The notes beneath the pieces are model-generated. The model searched no databases. It was not told the origin of the DNA and saw only the letters and a program-made list of their open reading frames with translations. The translations under genes and the position numbers were made by a program. Below, piece after piece: positions 1-6,463 of a stretch of 6,463 nt of DNA. Source of the stretch: Anaerolineales bacterium (lineage in GTDB: Bacteria > Chloroflexota > Anaerolineae > UBA7937); NCBI GenBank assembly GCA_030593425.1, contig JAUVHF010000092.1:1-6463 (forward strand). The letters are read 5' to 3'. The first letter of the stretch is position 1. Each line of letters starts with the position of its first letter.

Positions 1-13
1 CTTGCTCTTTCGG

Positions 14-433
14 CTAGTGCCCCAGCACCTTCTCGCTCTTATCCCTCCTCTGCCAGATGAGCGTTATTGATCCGAACCCATCTAACAGTTCCTCGACCTT
101 GTCTCTAAGGGGCATGAGATGGAGTTTCTTCGTCTTCCACCTTCTGGCCACTTGATAGAGGATCAGCCGGCTGTCGCCCCTGACCTCTAGCGAGAATTGC
201 TGGGGAGAGCGCCCGGCCTTGCGGATGGTGGAGACGAGATCCTCCAGTCCGGCGATGAGGGTTCGATATTCGGCCTCGTTGGAGGTCATCTCGTCCTGGA
301 AGTCGAGGCGTTGGGTTCTGCTTTTGCCATCCCTATTTCTGACCAGGACATAGCTACCATATCCCGGCCCGGGGTTGCCGAGGCTCCCGCCGTCGAAGAT
401 CAAGGTATAATCCGTCTTTTCCCCATCCATCAT
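14..433 (-). CDS. RNase HI-like protein with atypical C-terminus
   Basis: This 139-residue protein resembles the RNase HI family, which cuts the RNA strand of RNA-DNA hybrids in the cytoplasm. Three of the four usual acidic metal ligands are visible in their normal settings: Asp14 in FDGGSLGNPGPG, Glu53 in SNEAEY, and Asp87 in VRGDSRL. The fourth element, normally an N..AD.LA-type segment near the end, is not evident. The protein instead ends RRDKSEKVLGH, so a terminal histidine stands roughly where the last acidic ligand would be expected. It may be a divergent family with that ending, or the end may be frameshifted (see findings). The start is the first of two adjacent ATGs (431-433), which abuts the cupin stop codon directly. 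A GGGAGGA SD (minus strand of 444-450) lies 10 nt upstream of that ATG. It is the last gene seen of the run. Fold assignment is firm; catalytic activity is uncertain. Confidence 0.85.
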   Translation of the reverse strand: MMDGEKTDYTLIFDGGSLGNPGPGYGSYVLVRNRDGKSRTQRLDFQDEMTSNEAEYRTLIAGLEDLVSTIRKAGRSPQQFSLEVRGDSRLILYQVARRWKTKKLHLMPLRDKVEELLDGFGSITLIWQRRDKSEKVLGH

Positions 434-757
434 CTATTTGTAATCCTCCCGGGGCGGGTGCCAAGCATCTATGGCCTTGGTGGGCAGTTGAAGGACTTTG
501 CCCCCGTGCTCCACGTTTGGCGGAATGGCGACGCCTTCGCCTTTCCCCAGTACCCTTGTTTCGTTTCCCAGGGTGAATTCTATCTCTCCCTCGATGATGA
601 AAGTGATCTGCTCGTGAGGGTGTTTATGCATAGGCACTGTAGAACCAGGGGCTAGGTCGAAGAAGGTCAACATCACCTGGTCCAAGTAGACGGCGCGTCG
701 GCTTACCCCTTTCATCGCTTGAGCTGAGGCCAGTTCATCCACTTTGAAGAAAGGCAT
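434..757 (-). CDS. small single-domain cupin protein
   Basis: This 107-residue protein has one cupin beta-barrel domain and no recognisable extra domain. Cupin motif 1 runs from Gly38 (G-x5-H44-x-H46-x3-Q50-x6-G57), with Gln in the place of the usual Glu. Motif 2 is G73-x5-P79-x-N81-x2-H84. His44, His46, Gln50 and His84 therefore form a plausible divalent-metal site. No signal peptide or membrane segment is visible, so it is probably cytoplasmic. Stand-alone cupins of this size include enzymes (dioxygenases, isomerases, lyases) and small-molecule sensors, and nothing here selects one. The ATG at 755-757 has a strong GAGGAGG SD (minus strand of 766-772) with an 8-nt spacer, and this SD touches the stop codon of the biotin carrier gene. 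Its own stop abuts the RNase HI-like start. Co-transcription with the carboxylase genes is likely; a functional link is only inferred. Confidence 0.88.
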   Translation of the reverse strand: MPFFKVDELASAQAMKGVSRRAVYLDQVMLTFFDLAPGSTVPMHKHPHEQITFIIEGEIEFTLGNETRVLGKGEGVAIPPNVEHGGKVLQLPTKAIDAWHPPREDYK

Positions 758-771
758 CTCTACAGCCTCCT

Positions 772-1259
772 CTATCCTATCACTACCAGCACTTGATCTT
801 TGTCCACCACTTGGCCCGGGGAGACGCGGATCGCTTTCACCCTTCCCGCTCTGGGCGCACGCAGTTCGTTTTCCATCTTCATCGCTTCTAGGATTATGAG
901 CCCCTGGCCGATCTTCACCTCTTGGCCGGGCTTGGCGGGCACGGCGACTACCAAACCGGGCATGGGGGCTTTCACCGCCACCTCCCCTGACGGAACCCTC
1001 GCTGGGGCCTCCATCAGACGCCTGGTGCGCTCGTCGGTCGCGCGAACGGTGTACATCTCCCCTTCTAGAAGTATGCGGAACTCTTGCCCCTCCCGCTCCA
1101 CCATCAGTTCGTAGGAACGGTTGTCTAGAAGTAAGGAGAAGAGGGAGTAACCATCGATGTTCTGGATGTCTACTTGGTGGGGGACGCCGTCTATCTCTAT
1201 CTGTCGATCGCCACCCACTTCGATGTTGTAGGACTTGTCGCCCACGGTGACCACGTATT

Positions 1260-1263
<4 letters not shown>
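772..1263 (-). CDS. biotin carrier subunit of acyl-CoA carboxylase with BT-like N-terminal region
   Basis: This is the biotin-carrying subunit that moves the carboxyl group from biotin carboxylase to the carboxyltransferase. The biotinyl domain occupies about residues 96-163 and contains EAMKMENELRAP, with Lys129 as the predicted biotinylation site. It is preceded by a short Ala/Pro-containing linker (about 85-96). Residues 1-80 are rich in short predicted beta strands and resemble the BT region that joins biotin carboxylase and carrier domains in fused propionyl-CoA carboxylase alpha chains; this is judged by pattern, not by search. I choose GTG at 1261-1263 over the in-frame ATG at 1279-1281. 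GTG overlaps the biotin carboxylase stop as GTGA, gives the typical N-terminus (M)KYVVTVGDK, and has GGGAGG (minus strand of 1274-1279) 10 nt upstream. The ATG has no properly spaced SD. The resulting protein is 163 aa. Confidence 0.9.
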
Positions 1264-2756
<1,493 letters not shown>

Positions 2757-2770
2757 CTTCTTGCATTGGG

Positions 2771-2847
2771 TAGGTCAGGTTTCCCTGGCCTGCCATCGCT
2801 AGGGCAGGCTATACCTGACCTATGGGCGGGTATGGAAACCCGCCCTA
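2771..2847. repeat. pair of diverged palindromic repeat units filling the intercistronic gap
   Basis: The gap between the carboxyltransferase and biotin carboxylase genes holds two hairpins. The proximal one has perfect 8-bp arms at 2824-2831 and 2838-2845 with a 6-nt loop, and starts 5 nt after the carboxyltransferase stop. The distal one has perfect 10-bp outer arms at 2771-2780 and 2813-2822. It also has an inner 7-bp stem at 2788-2794 and 2803-2809. A 10-mer of the form TAGGKCRGGY occurs at plus 2771-2780 and 2800-2809 and at minus 2822-2813 and 2847-2838. The 24-mers from plus 2771 and minus 2847 match at 17 positions, and at 12 of the first 14. This looks like a REP/MITE-type interspersed repeat doublet. 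No U-tract follows the stems, so it is not a standard intrinsic terminator. In the transcript it could protect the upstream mRNA or reduce read-through between subunit genes. Confidence 0.8.
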
Positions 2848-2850
2848 CAA

Positions 2851-4401
2851 CTAAAGCGGCATATTCCCGTGTTTCTTCGGCGGGTTAGACTGCCGCTTGT
2901 TCTGGAGCATCTCCAGGGCGCTGATGAGCCGAGGCCGGGTCTCTTGGGGCTCGATGACATCATCTATGTAGCCCCGAGCGGCGGCGATGTAGGGGTGGGC
3001 GAACTGCTCCCGATACTCCTTGGTCAACCGCTCTCGCTCGGCTTGGGGGTCCTCCGCCTCGGCGATCTCCTTTCTGAAGATGATATTCACCGCCCCATCG
3101 GGCCCCATCACTGCTATCTCCGCCGTGGGCCAGGCGTAGTTGATGTCCCCTCTTACGTGCTTGGAACTCATAACGTCGTAGGCCCCGCCGTAAGCCTTGC
3201 GGGTGATGACTGTCAGTTTGGGGACCGTGGCCTCGCAATAGGCGTAGAGGAGTTTGGCTCCGTGGCGGATGATCCCCCCATGCTCCTGGTCCACTCCGGG
3301 GAGGAAACCGGGCACATCTACGAAGGTGATGAGGGGGATGTTGAAACAGTCGCAGAAGCGGACGAAACGAGCACCTTTATCGGAGGAGTTGATGTCCAAG
3401 CAGCCAGCCAAGACGGCCGGCTGCTGGGCCACGATGCCCACGGAGCGGCCGTTGAGGCGGGCGAAGCCCACGATGATGTTTTGGGCGTAATGCTCGTGCA
3501 CCTCGAAGAATTCGCCGTCATCTACTACCAGGCGGATGACCTCCTTCATATCGTAAGGCTTGGTGGGGCTGTCGGGGACGATGGTGTCCAGAGCGGGCTC
3601 CATCCGCAGGGGGTCATCGGTGGGCTCCACGTAAGGGGGGTCTTCTAGATTGTTCTGGGGTAGGTAGCCTAGGAGTTGGCCTATGATCTGGATGCACTCT
3701 TCCTCGTTCTGGGCTATGAAATGAGCCACGCCGCTTTGGGTGTTGTGGACCATGGCCCCGCCCAACTTTTCGAAGGTCACCTCCTCGCGGGTCACCGTCT
3801 TCACCACATCTGGCCCGGTGACGAACATAAAACTGGTGCCTTCAACCATGATGATGAAGTCTGTAATGGCTGGTGAATAGACGGCCCCGCCCGCGCAGGG
3901 GCCCATAACCGCCGAGATTTGGGGGATGACCCCGGAGGCCAGGGTATTGCGGGTGAAGATTTCGGCGTAACCGCCCAGGCTCTCCACCCCCTCTTGGATG
4001 CGGGCCCCCCCGGAGTCGTTGAGGCCGATGAGAGGCGCGCCGTTCCTCATAGCCAAGTCTATTACCTTGCAGATCTTCTCCGCGTGGGCCTCGCCCAAGG
4101 CTCCCCCGAAGACGGTGAAATCCTGGGAGAAGACGTAGACCAGCCAGCCATCGATGGTGCCATAACCCGTGACCACCCCATCGCCGAGGTACCTCTTCTC
4201 CTCCATACCGAAGCCGGTGGCTCGGTGGGTGACGAAGACATCTAGTTCGTGGAAAGAGTTCTCGTCCAGCAGGAGGTCCAACCGCTCCCGAGCGGTCAGT
4301 TTCCCCCGCTTATGCTGCCGCTCTATCCGCTCCGGCCCGCCGCCGAGTTTGGCCGCCTCGCGGAGTTTTCTTAGTCTCTCGATCTTGGAATCAGTAGCCA
4401 C
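2851..4401 (-). CDS. pccB: carboxyltransferase subunit of propionyl-CoA/acyl-CoA carboxylase
   Basis: This 516-residue protein transfers the carboxyl group from carboxybiotin to an acyl-CoA, most likely propionyl-CoA to methylmalonyl-CoA. Its length is typical for a PccB/MmdA-type beta subunit. The N-half crotonase-like domain includes LTARERLDLLLD (35-46), VFGGALGEAHAEKI (97-110), the GGARIQEG oxyanion segment (131-138) and MGPCAGGAVYSPAITD (166-181). The C-half domain includes FVDVPGFLPGVDQEHGGIIRHG (360-381) and ITRKAYGGAYDVMSSKHVRGD (399-419). Asp409 in GGAYDV occupies the position reported to favour propionyl-CoA over acetyl-CoA in streptomycete carboxylases (Asp versus Ile). The start is GTG (4399-4401) with GGGGAGG (minus strand of 4407-4413) 5 nt upstream; no nearer in-frame ATG is available. 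It lies downstream of hicA across a gap that contains the orphan acyl-CoA dehydrogenase tail. Biotin carboxylase and carrier subunits follow, completing the enzyme. Confidence 0.95.
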   Translation of the reverse strand: MATDSKIERLRKLREAAKLGGGPERIERQHKRGKLTARERLDLLLDENSFHELDVFVTHRATGFGMEEKRYLGDGVVTGYGTIDGWLVYVFSQDFTVFGGALGEAHAEKICKVIDLAMRNGAPLIGLNDSGGARIQEGVESLGGYAEIFTRNTLASGVIPQISAVMGPCAGGAVYSPAITDFIIMVEGTSFMFVTGPDVVKTVTREEVTFEKLGGAMVHNTQSGVAHFIAQNEEECIQIIGQLLGYLPQNNLEDPPYVEPTDDPLRMEPALDTIVPDSPTKPYDMKEVIRLVVDDGEFFEVHEHYAQNIIVGFARLNGRSVGIVAQQPAVLAGCLDINSSDKGARFVRFCDCFNIPLITFVDVPGFLPGVDQEHGGIIRHGAKLLYAYCEATVPKLTVITRKAYGGAYDVMSSKHVRGDINYAWPTAEIAVMGPDGAVNIIFRKEIAEAEDPQAERERLTKEYREQFAHPYIAAARGYIDDVIEPQETRPRLISALEMLQNKRQSNPPKKHGNMPL

Positions 4402-4406
4402 AATGG

Positions 4407-4413
4407 CCTCCCC
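4407..4413 (-). promoter_or_regulatory. Shine-Dalgarno of the carboxyltransferase gene
   Basis: On the minus strand this reads GGGGAGG with a 5-nt spacer to GTG at 4399-4401. It fixes that non-ATG codon as the start. Confidence 0.75.
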
Positions 4414-4434
4414 AGTCTATACTCTACTGCTTTC

Positions 4435-4483
4435 TCAATCCCTCAACTCATGATGGGCTATCACTAACCTTTGCACCTCGCTG
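4435..4483 (-). pseudogene. orphan 3' tail of the acyl-CoA dehydrogenase gene
   Basis: On the minus strand this fragment encodes SEVQRLVIAHHELRD followed by TGA (4435-4437), apart from the first base of its serine codon context. The first 42 bases (4483 down to 4442) are identical to the end of the intact dehydrogenase gene. It has no start codon or SD of its own and lies 7 nt after the hicA stop, so it is unlikely to be translated. The ending ...HHELRD looks like a natural end for this family and the stop lies 33 nt before the carboxyltransferase start. I therefore infer it is the original end of the dehydrogenase gene, displaced by the hicBA insertion. Confidence 0.75.
4442..4483 (-). repeat. 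42-bp direct repeat, copy 1 (downstream of hicA)
   Basis: This is a perfect 42-base match to 4966-5007 in the same orientation, at an offset of 524 bp. The match breaks at both ends: 4441 C versus 4965 A, and 4484 C versus 5008 G. It encodes the C-terminal residues of the acyl-CoA dehydrogenase but is detached from the gene. Confidence 0.97.
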
Positions 4484-4490
4484 CTTAGTC

Positions 4491-4718
4491 TCAGAGTAGG
4501 CTTTCGAAGTCTTCCCAGTTGAGCCCCGCTTGCCGAAGGATATTAGCCAAAGTGCCTGGTGGGATGATCCTACCTCTATGTACTGGTACCGTGACGCGGC
4601 GTCCGCTTTCAGGATGACGATAGATATGATGGCTGCCTCGGGCGCGAGAGAGGATGAATCCGGCTTTCTCTAACACTTTGGCCACTTTACGGCCAGTGAC
4701 ACGGGGCTTCCGAGGCAT
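4491..4718 (-). CDS. hicA: HicA-family mRNA interferase toxin
   Basis: This 75-residue protein matches the HicA (YcfA-like) toxin family, small double-stranded-RNA-binding-fold proteins that cleave mRNA and inhibit translation. The diagnostic core is seen: KVAKVLEKAGF (11-21), ARGSHHIYRHP (26-36) with the expected catalytic His30 in GSH, RRVTVPVHRGR (40-50), and IPPGTLANILRQAGL (52-66). Length is typical and all key positions are present, so it looks functional. ATG at 4716-4718 follows the hicB stop by 1 nt, and only a weak SD is visible, suggesting translation coupled to the antitoxin. The stop lies 7 nt before the orphan dehydrogenase tail. Confidence 0.93.
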   Translation of the reverse strand: MPRKPRVTGRKVAKVLEKAGFILSRARGSHHIYRHPESGRRVTVPVHRGRIIPPGTLANILRQAGLNWEDFESLL

Positions 4719-4719
4719 C

Positions 4720-4950
4720 CTACACAGCCACTTTCACTTGCTCGATCGTGTCTGGAGGGATCGGTTCGCCGTGACTCTCCAACTCCTCTAGATACAGTTC
4801 GATCGCTTCCTTGATGTTTGATAGCGCTTCTTCCTTATTGGCCCCGTAGCTGAAGCAACCTGGCAAGGCGGGCACGATAGCGTTGTAGTAGCCGTCAAAG
4901 TCAGGATCTGTCTCAGGCTGCAGGATCACTGTAAAGATGCGTTGTTCCAT
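4720..4950 (-). CDS. hicB: HicB-family antitoxin, short form without DNA-binding domain
   Basis: This 76-residue protein is the partner that binds and neutralises HicA. It shows the partial-RNase-H-fold HicB signature: FTVILQPETDPDFDGYYNAIVPALPGCFSYG (about 6-36), then KEEALSNIKEAIELYLEELES (39-59). There is no C-terminal helix-turn-helix or ribbon-helix-helix extension of the kind found in longer HicB proteins, so self-repression by this protein alone is doubtful. I choose ATG at 4948-4950. It has a perfect AAGGAGG SD (minus strand of 4956-4962) 5 nt upstream, whereas the upstream TTG at 4963-4965 lies before that SD. The SD shares a base with the dehydrogenase stop codon (4962-4964), so hicB translation probably depends on, or is coupled to, the upstream gene. 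Antitoxin precedes toxin in this pair. Confidence 0.92.
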   Translation of the reverse strand: MEQRIFTVILQPETDPDFDGYYNAIVPALPGCFSYGANKEEALSNIKEAIELYLEELESHGEPIPPDTIEQVKVAV

Positions 4951-4955
4951 CAAAG

Positions 4956-4962
4956 CCTCCTT
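4956..4962 (-). promoter_or_regulatory. Shine-Dalgarno of hicB
   Basis: On the minus strand this reads AAGGAGG, 5 nt before ATG at 4948-4950. It overlaps the dehydrogenase stop codon by one base and lies just outside the 42-bp repeat, so it belongs to the inserted cassette. Confidence 0.8.
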
Positions 4963-6101
4963 CAACTCAACTCATGATGGGCTATCACTAACCTTTGCAC
5001 CTCGCTGGTGCCCTCGTATATCTCCGTTATCTTAGCGTCCCGGAAGTACCGCTCCACGGGATACTCCTTCATATATCCATAACCCCCATGGACCTGAATC
5101 GCTTTGGTCGCCGCCCACATAGCGGTCTCCGAGGCGTACAATTTGGCCATCGCCACCTCGCGGGCGTACCGCTCTCCCCTGTTCTTCTTGAGGGCTGCCT
5201 GGAAGAGAAGTAAGCGCGCCGCCTCGATACGGGTGGCCATATCGGCGATCATCCACTGGATGGCTTGGAAGTGGGAGATGGGCCTCCCGAACTGCTCCCG
5301 CTCCTGGGCGTACTTAACCGAGGCCTCGAAGGCCGCTTGGGCGATCCCCAAGGCCTGGGCGCCGATGCCGATCCTCCCCGCGTCCAAGGAGTCCATCGCT
5401 ATCTTGAACCCCTCCCCCTCCTCCCCCAGCCGGTTGGCCACTGGGACGTGGCAATCCTCTAAGGTCAAGGTTGTGGTGTCGGAGGCGCGGATACCCAGTT
5501 TCTTCTCCGGCTTGCCGTGGGAGAAGCCAGGGGTGTCGGTGTCCACCAGGAGGCAACTGATCCCTTTATGTCTCTGGGTAGGGTCCATCGTCACGAAGAG
5601 GACGACGAAGTCAGCCACGCCACCATTGGTGACGAAGTTCTTGTTCCCGTTGACTGTATATTCGTCGCCTTGGCGCAGGGCCATAGTCCTCTGATTGGCG
5701 GCGTCGGAACCGGCTTGAGGCTCGGAGAGGCCGAAGGCACCGATCTTCTCGAAGGAGGCCGCAGGCCGCAGGTACTTCTCCTTCTGTTCCTCGGTTCCAT
5801 AGTGAACCAGGCCATAGCAGACCAGGGAGTTCTGGACAGACATGATGGCTCCCGTGGCCGCGCAGGCCTTGGAGACCTCCTCCACGGCTAAGACATAACT
5901 TATGGTGTCCGCGCCTATGCCCCCATGCTCCTCGGGGACATCGATCCCCATAAGGCCCAGTTCCCCCATCTGCTTCAAGGTCTCGAAGGGATACTCTTCC
6001 GTCTCGTCGATGAGAGCGGCCTGGGGAGCCAATACCTCACTGGCAAACTCCCGCGCCATGTCGCGGATCATCCGCTGTTCATCAGTGAGTTCGAAATCCA
6101 T
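4962..6101 (-). CDS. short-chain-type acyl-CoA dehydrogenase
   Basis: This 379-residue FAD enzyme introduces the alpha-beta double bond into acyl-CoA and passes electrons to electron-transfer flavoprotein. It has the N-terminal helical domain (about 1-118), a beta domain opened by the family signature GLSEPQAGSD (124-133), and the C-terminal helical domain (about 230-377). The second signature QVHGGYGYMKEYPVERYFRD is at 336-355. Glu363 in IYEGTSE is the expected catalytic base, as in butyryl-CoA/short-chain dehydrogenases; exact chain-length preference cannot be read here. I choose ATG at 6099-6101 (MDFELTDEQ), which has a GGAG SD (minus strand of 6108-6111) with a 6-nt spacer. In-frame ATGs at 6113 and 6152 lack a convincing SD. 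The last 13-14 residues are encoded by the 42-bp repeat, and the present end ...HHELS-stop appears to be a rebuilt terminus. Confidence 0.95.
   Translation of the reverse strand: MDFELTDEQRMIRDMAREFASEVLAPQAALIDETEEYPFETLKQMGELGLMGIDVPEEHGGIGADTISYVLAVEEVSKACAATGAIMSVQNSLVCYGLVHYGTEEQKEKYLRPAASFEKIGAFGLSEPQAGSDAANQRTMALRQGDEYTVNGNKNFVTNGGVADFVVLFVTMDPTQRHKGISCLLVDTDTPGFSHGKPEKKLGIRASDTTTLTLEDCHVPVANRLGEEGEGFKIAMDSLDAGRIGIGAQALGIAQAAFEASVKYAQEREQFGRPISHFQAIQWMIADMATRIEAARLLLFQAALKKNRGERYAREVAMAKLYASETAMWAATKAIQVHGGYGYMKEYPVERYFRDAKITEIYEGTSEVQRLVIAHHELS
4966..5007 (-). repeat. 42-bp direct repeat, copy 2 (end of the acyl-CoA dehydrogenase gene)
   Basis: This copy is in frame within the dehydrogenase and encodes SEVQRLVIAHHEL plus the boundary bases. 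It is identical to 4442-4483. The next bases on the minus strand convert the ending to Ser-stop and lead straight into the hicB SD. Confidence 0.97.
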
Positions 6102-6216
6102 TGGTTTCTCCATGAAGTTGGAGGGTCTATTGATCCTTAGTGGACGGGACACCCCACTTGCGGATGAGCCTACTCCACTGCATATCTACAATTCTCCAGA
6201 TTCCAACTTCTGACTT
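6102..6216. other. 115-bp intergenic region between thiolase and acyl-CoA dehydrogenase genes
   Basis: This is the longest gap without a gene in the window. It holds the dehydrogenase SD (6108-6111) and a 9-bp inverted repeat (6114-6122 and 6202-6210) with arms 79 nt apart. I see no convincing -35/-10 pair, terminator or RNA gene. It may contain a promoter, but none can be supported. Confidence 0.5.
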
Positions 6217-6463
6217 CTACACCCTTTCCACGCTCATGGCCACCGCCTCTCCTCCGCCCAGGCAGAGGCAGGCGAGTCCCACTCTTGCCCCCCGGTCTTT
6301 CATGGCGTGGAGCAGGGTGACGAGGATGCGGGCCCCGCTACAGCCTATGGGGTGTCCGAGGGCGATGGCCCCACCGTGCACGTTGACCTTCTCCCAATCC
6401 CAGCCCAACTCCTTCCCGTCAGCCACGATTTGGGCTGCGAAGGCCTCGTTCACCTCCATCAGG
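6217..6463 (-). CDS. thiolase (acetyl-CoA C-acyltransferase), C-terminal part, cut by window edge
   Basis: Only about the last 81 residues are in the window; the gene continues past the right edge. Thiolases condense two acetyl-CoA or split 3-ketoacyl-CoA, the last step of beta-oxidation. Visible family features are EVNEAFAAQ at the start of the fragment, NVHGGAIALGHPIGCSGARI with the catalytic His in GHP, and CLGGGEAVAM with the second catalytic Cys in the C-x-G segment. The nucleophilic Cys in the N-terminal half is outside the window. The ending ...SVERV-stop (TAG at 6217-6219) is a normal length for the family. The next gene downstream is the acyl-CoA dehydrogenase, consistent with a degradative operon. 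Confidence 0.95.
   Translation of the reverse strand, partial: LMEVNEAFAAQIVADGKELGWDWEKVNVHGGAIALGHPIGCSGARILVTLLHAMKDRGARVGLACLCLGGGEAVAMSVERV

Larger units (their letters stand above)
4484..5007 (-). mobile_element. 524-bp hicBA cassette inserted at the 3' end of the acyl-CoA dehydrogenase gene
   Basis: The unit consists of one 42-bp repeat copy (4966-5007), an SD, hicB, hicA and 7 spacer bases, ending exactly where the second repeat copy begins. No transposase, integrase or terminal inverted repeat is visible, so the mobility mechanism is unknown. Exact loss of one repeat plus the cassette would join the dehydrogenase gene to its orphan tail, giving a 380-residue protein ending HHELRD and a simple 33-nt gap to the carboxyltransferase gene. 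Base composition is somewhat lower in G+C (about 55% by hand count over hicBA) than the sampled parts of the flanking genes (mostly about 60-70%), which is consistent with acquisition but weak. Boundaries are ambiguous by the repeat length. Confidence 0.72.

Noticed and set aside
2771..2847. Intrinsic transcription terminator after the carboxyltransferase gene
   Set aside because: The hairpins are strong but no U-rich tract follows on the minus strand, and the biotin carboxylase of the same enzyme starts 14 nt beyond; a repeat element explains the palindromes better.
4720..4965. Longer hicB starting at TTG 4963-4965
   Set aside because: The perfect AAGGAGG SD lies inside that extension and is ideally spaced for ATG 4948-4950, and the family N-terminus begins at that methionine.
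4962..6152. Acyl-CoA dehydrogenase starting at 6152 (17 extra residues)
   Set aside because: The extra residues do not look like the family N-terminus and the upstream ATGs lack an SD, whereas ATG 6099-6101 has GGAG at a good distance and gives the usual length.
6114..6210. 9-bp inverted repeat (6114-6122 and 6202-6210) spanning the gap before the acyl-CoA dehydrogenase, possibly a long-range stem next to its SD
   Set aside because: The arms are 79 nt apart and only 9 bp long; a chance match in a gap of this size is not rare enough, and no conserved loop or other riboswitch-like structure is seen.

Overview
All genes in this window read on the minus strand, so transcription runs from high to low coordinates. 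They form one compact run with short gaps, stop/start overlaps and clear Shine-Dalgarno (SD) sequences. G+C is high (roughly 60% by eye). The gene set suggests a bacterium that degrades fatty acids or branched/odd-chain acyl-CoAs. The RNase HI-like protein and the palindromic intergenic repeats would fit a Chloroflexota-type genome, but the sequence alone does not prove this and I hold the assignment loosely.

Layout in transcription order: (1) the C-terminal part of a thiolase, cut by the right window edge; (2) an acyl-CoA dehydrogenase; (3) a hicB-hicA toxin-antitoxin pair; (4) the carboxyltransferase subunit of a propionyl-CoA/acyl-CoA carboxylase; (5) a short intercistronic region filled with two diverged copies of a palindromic repeat in opposite orientation; (6) the biotin carboxylase subunit; (7) a small protein with a BT-like region and a biotin carrier domain, overlapping the previous gene by GTGA; (8) a small one-domain cupin; (9) an RNase HI-like protein with an unusual C-terminus.

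Functionally, the dehydrogenase and thiolase are beta-oxidation enzymes. The three carboxylase subunits would carboxylate the propionyl-CoA (or another short acyl-CoA) that such degradation leaves behind, most likely giving methylmalonyl-CoA.

The most interesting structure is the hicBA cassette. It sits exactly at the 3' end of the acyl-CoA dehydrogenase gene and is flanked by a perfect 42-bp direct repeat (4442-4483 and 4966-5007). The repeat encodes the last residues of the dehydrogenase (SEVQRLVIAHHEL). The upstream copy now serves as the gene's end, giving ...HHELS-stop. The downstream copy, beyond hicA, is an orphan tail that would read ...HHELRD-stop. This looks like a 524-bp insertion that duplicated and rebuilt the end of its target gene, leaving the toxin-antitoxin pair inside a metabolic operon.
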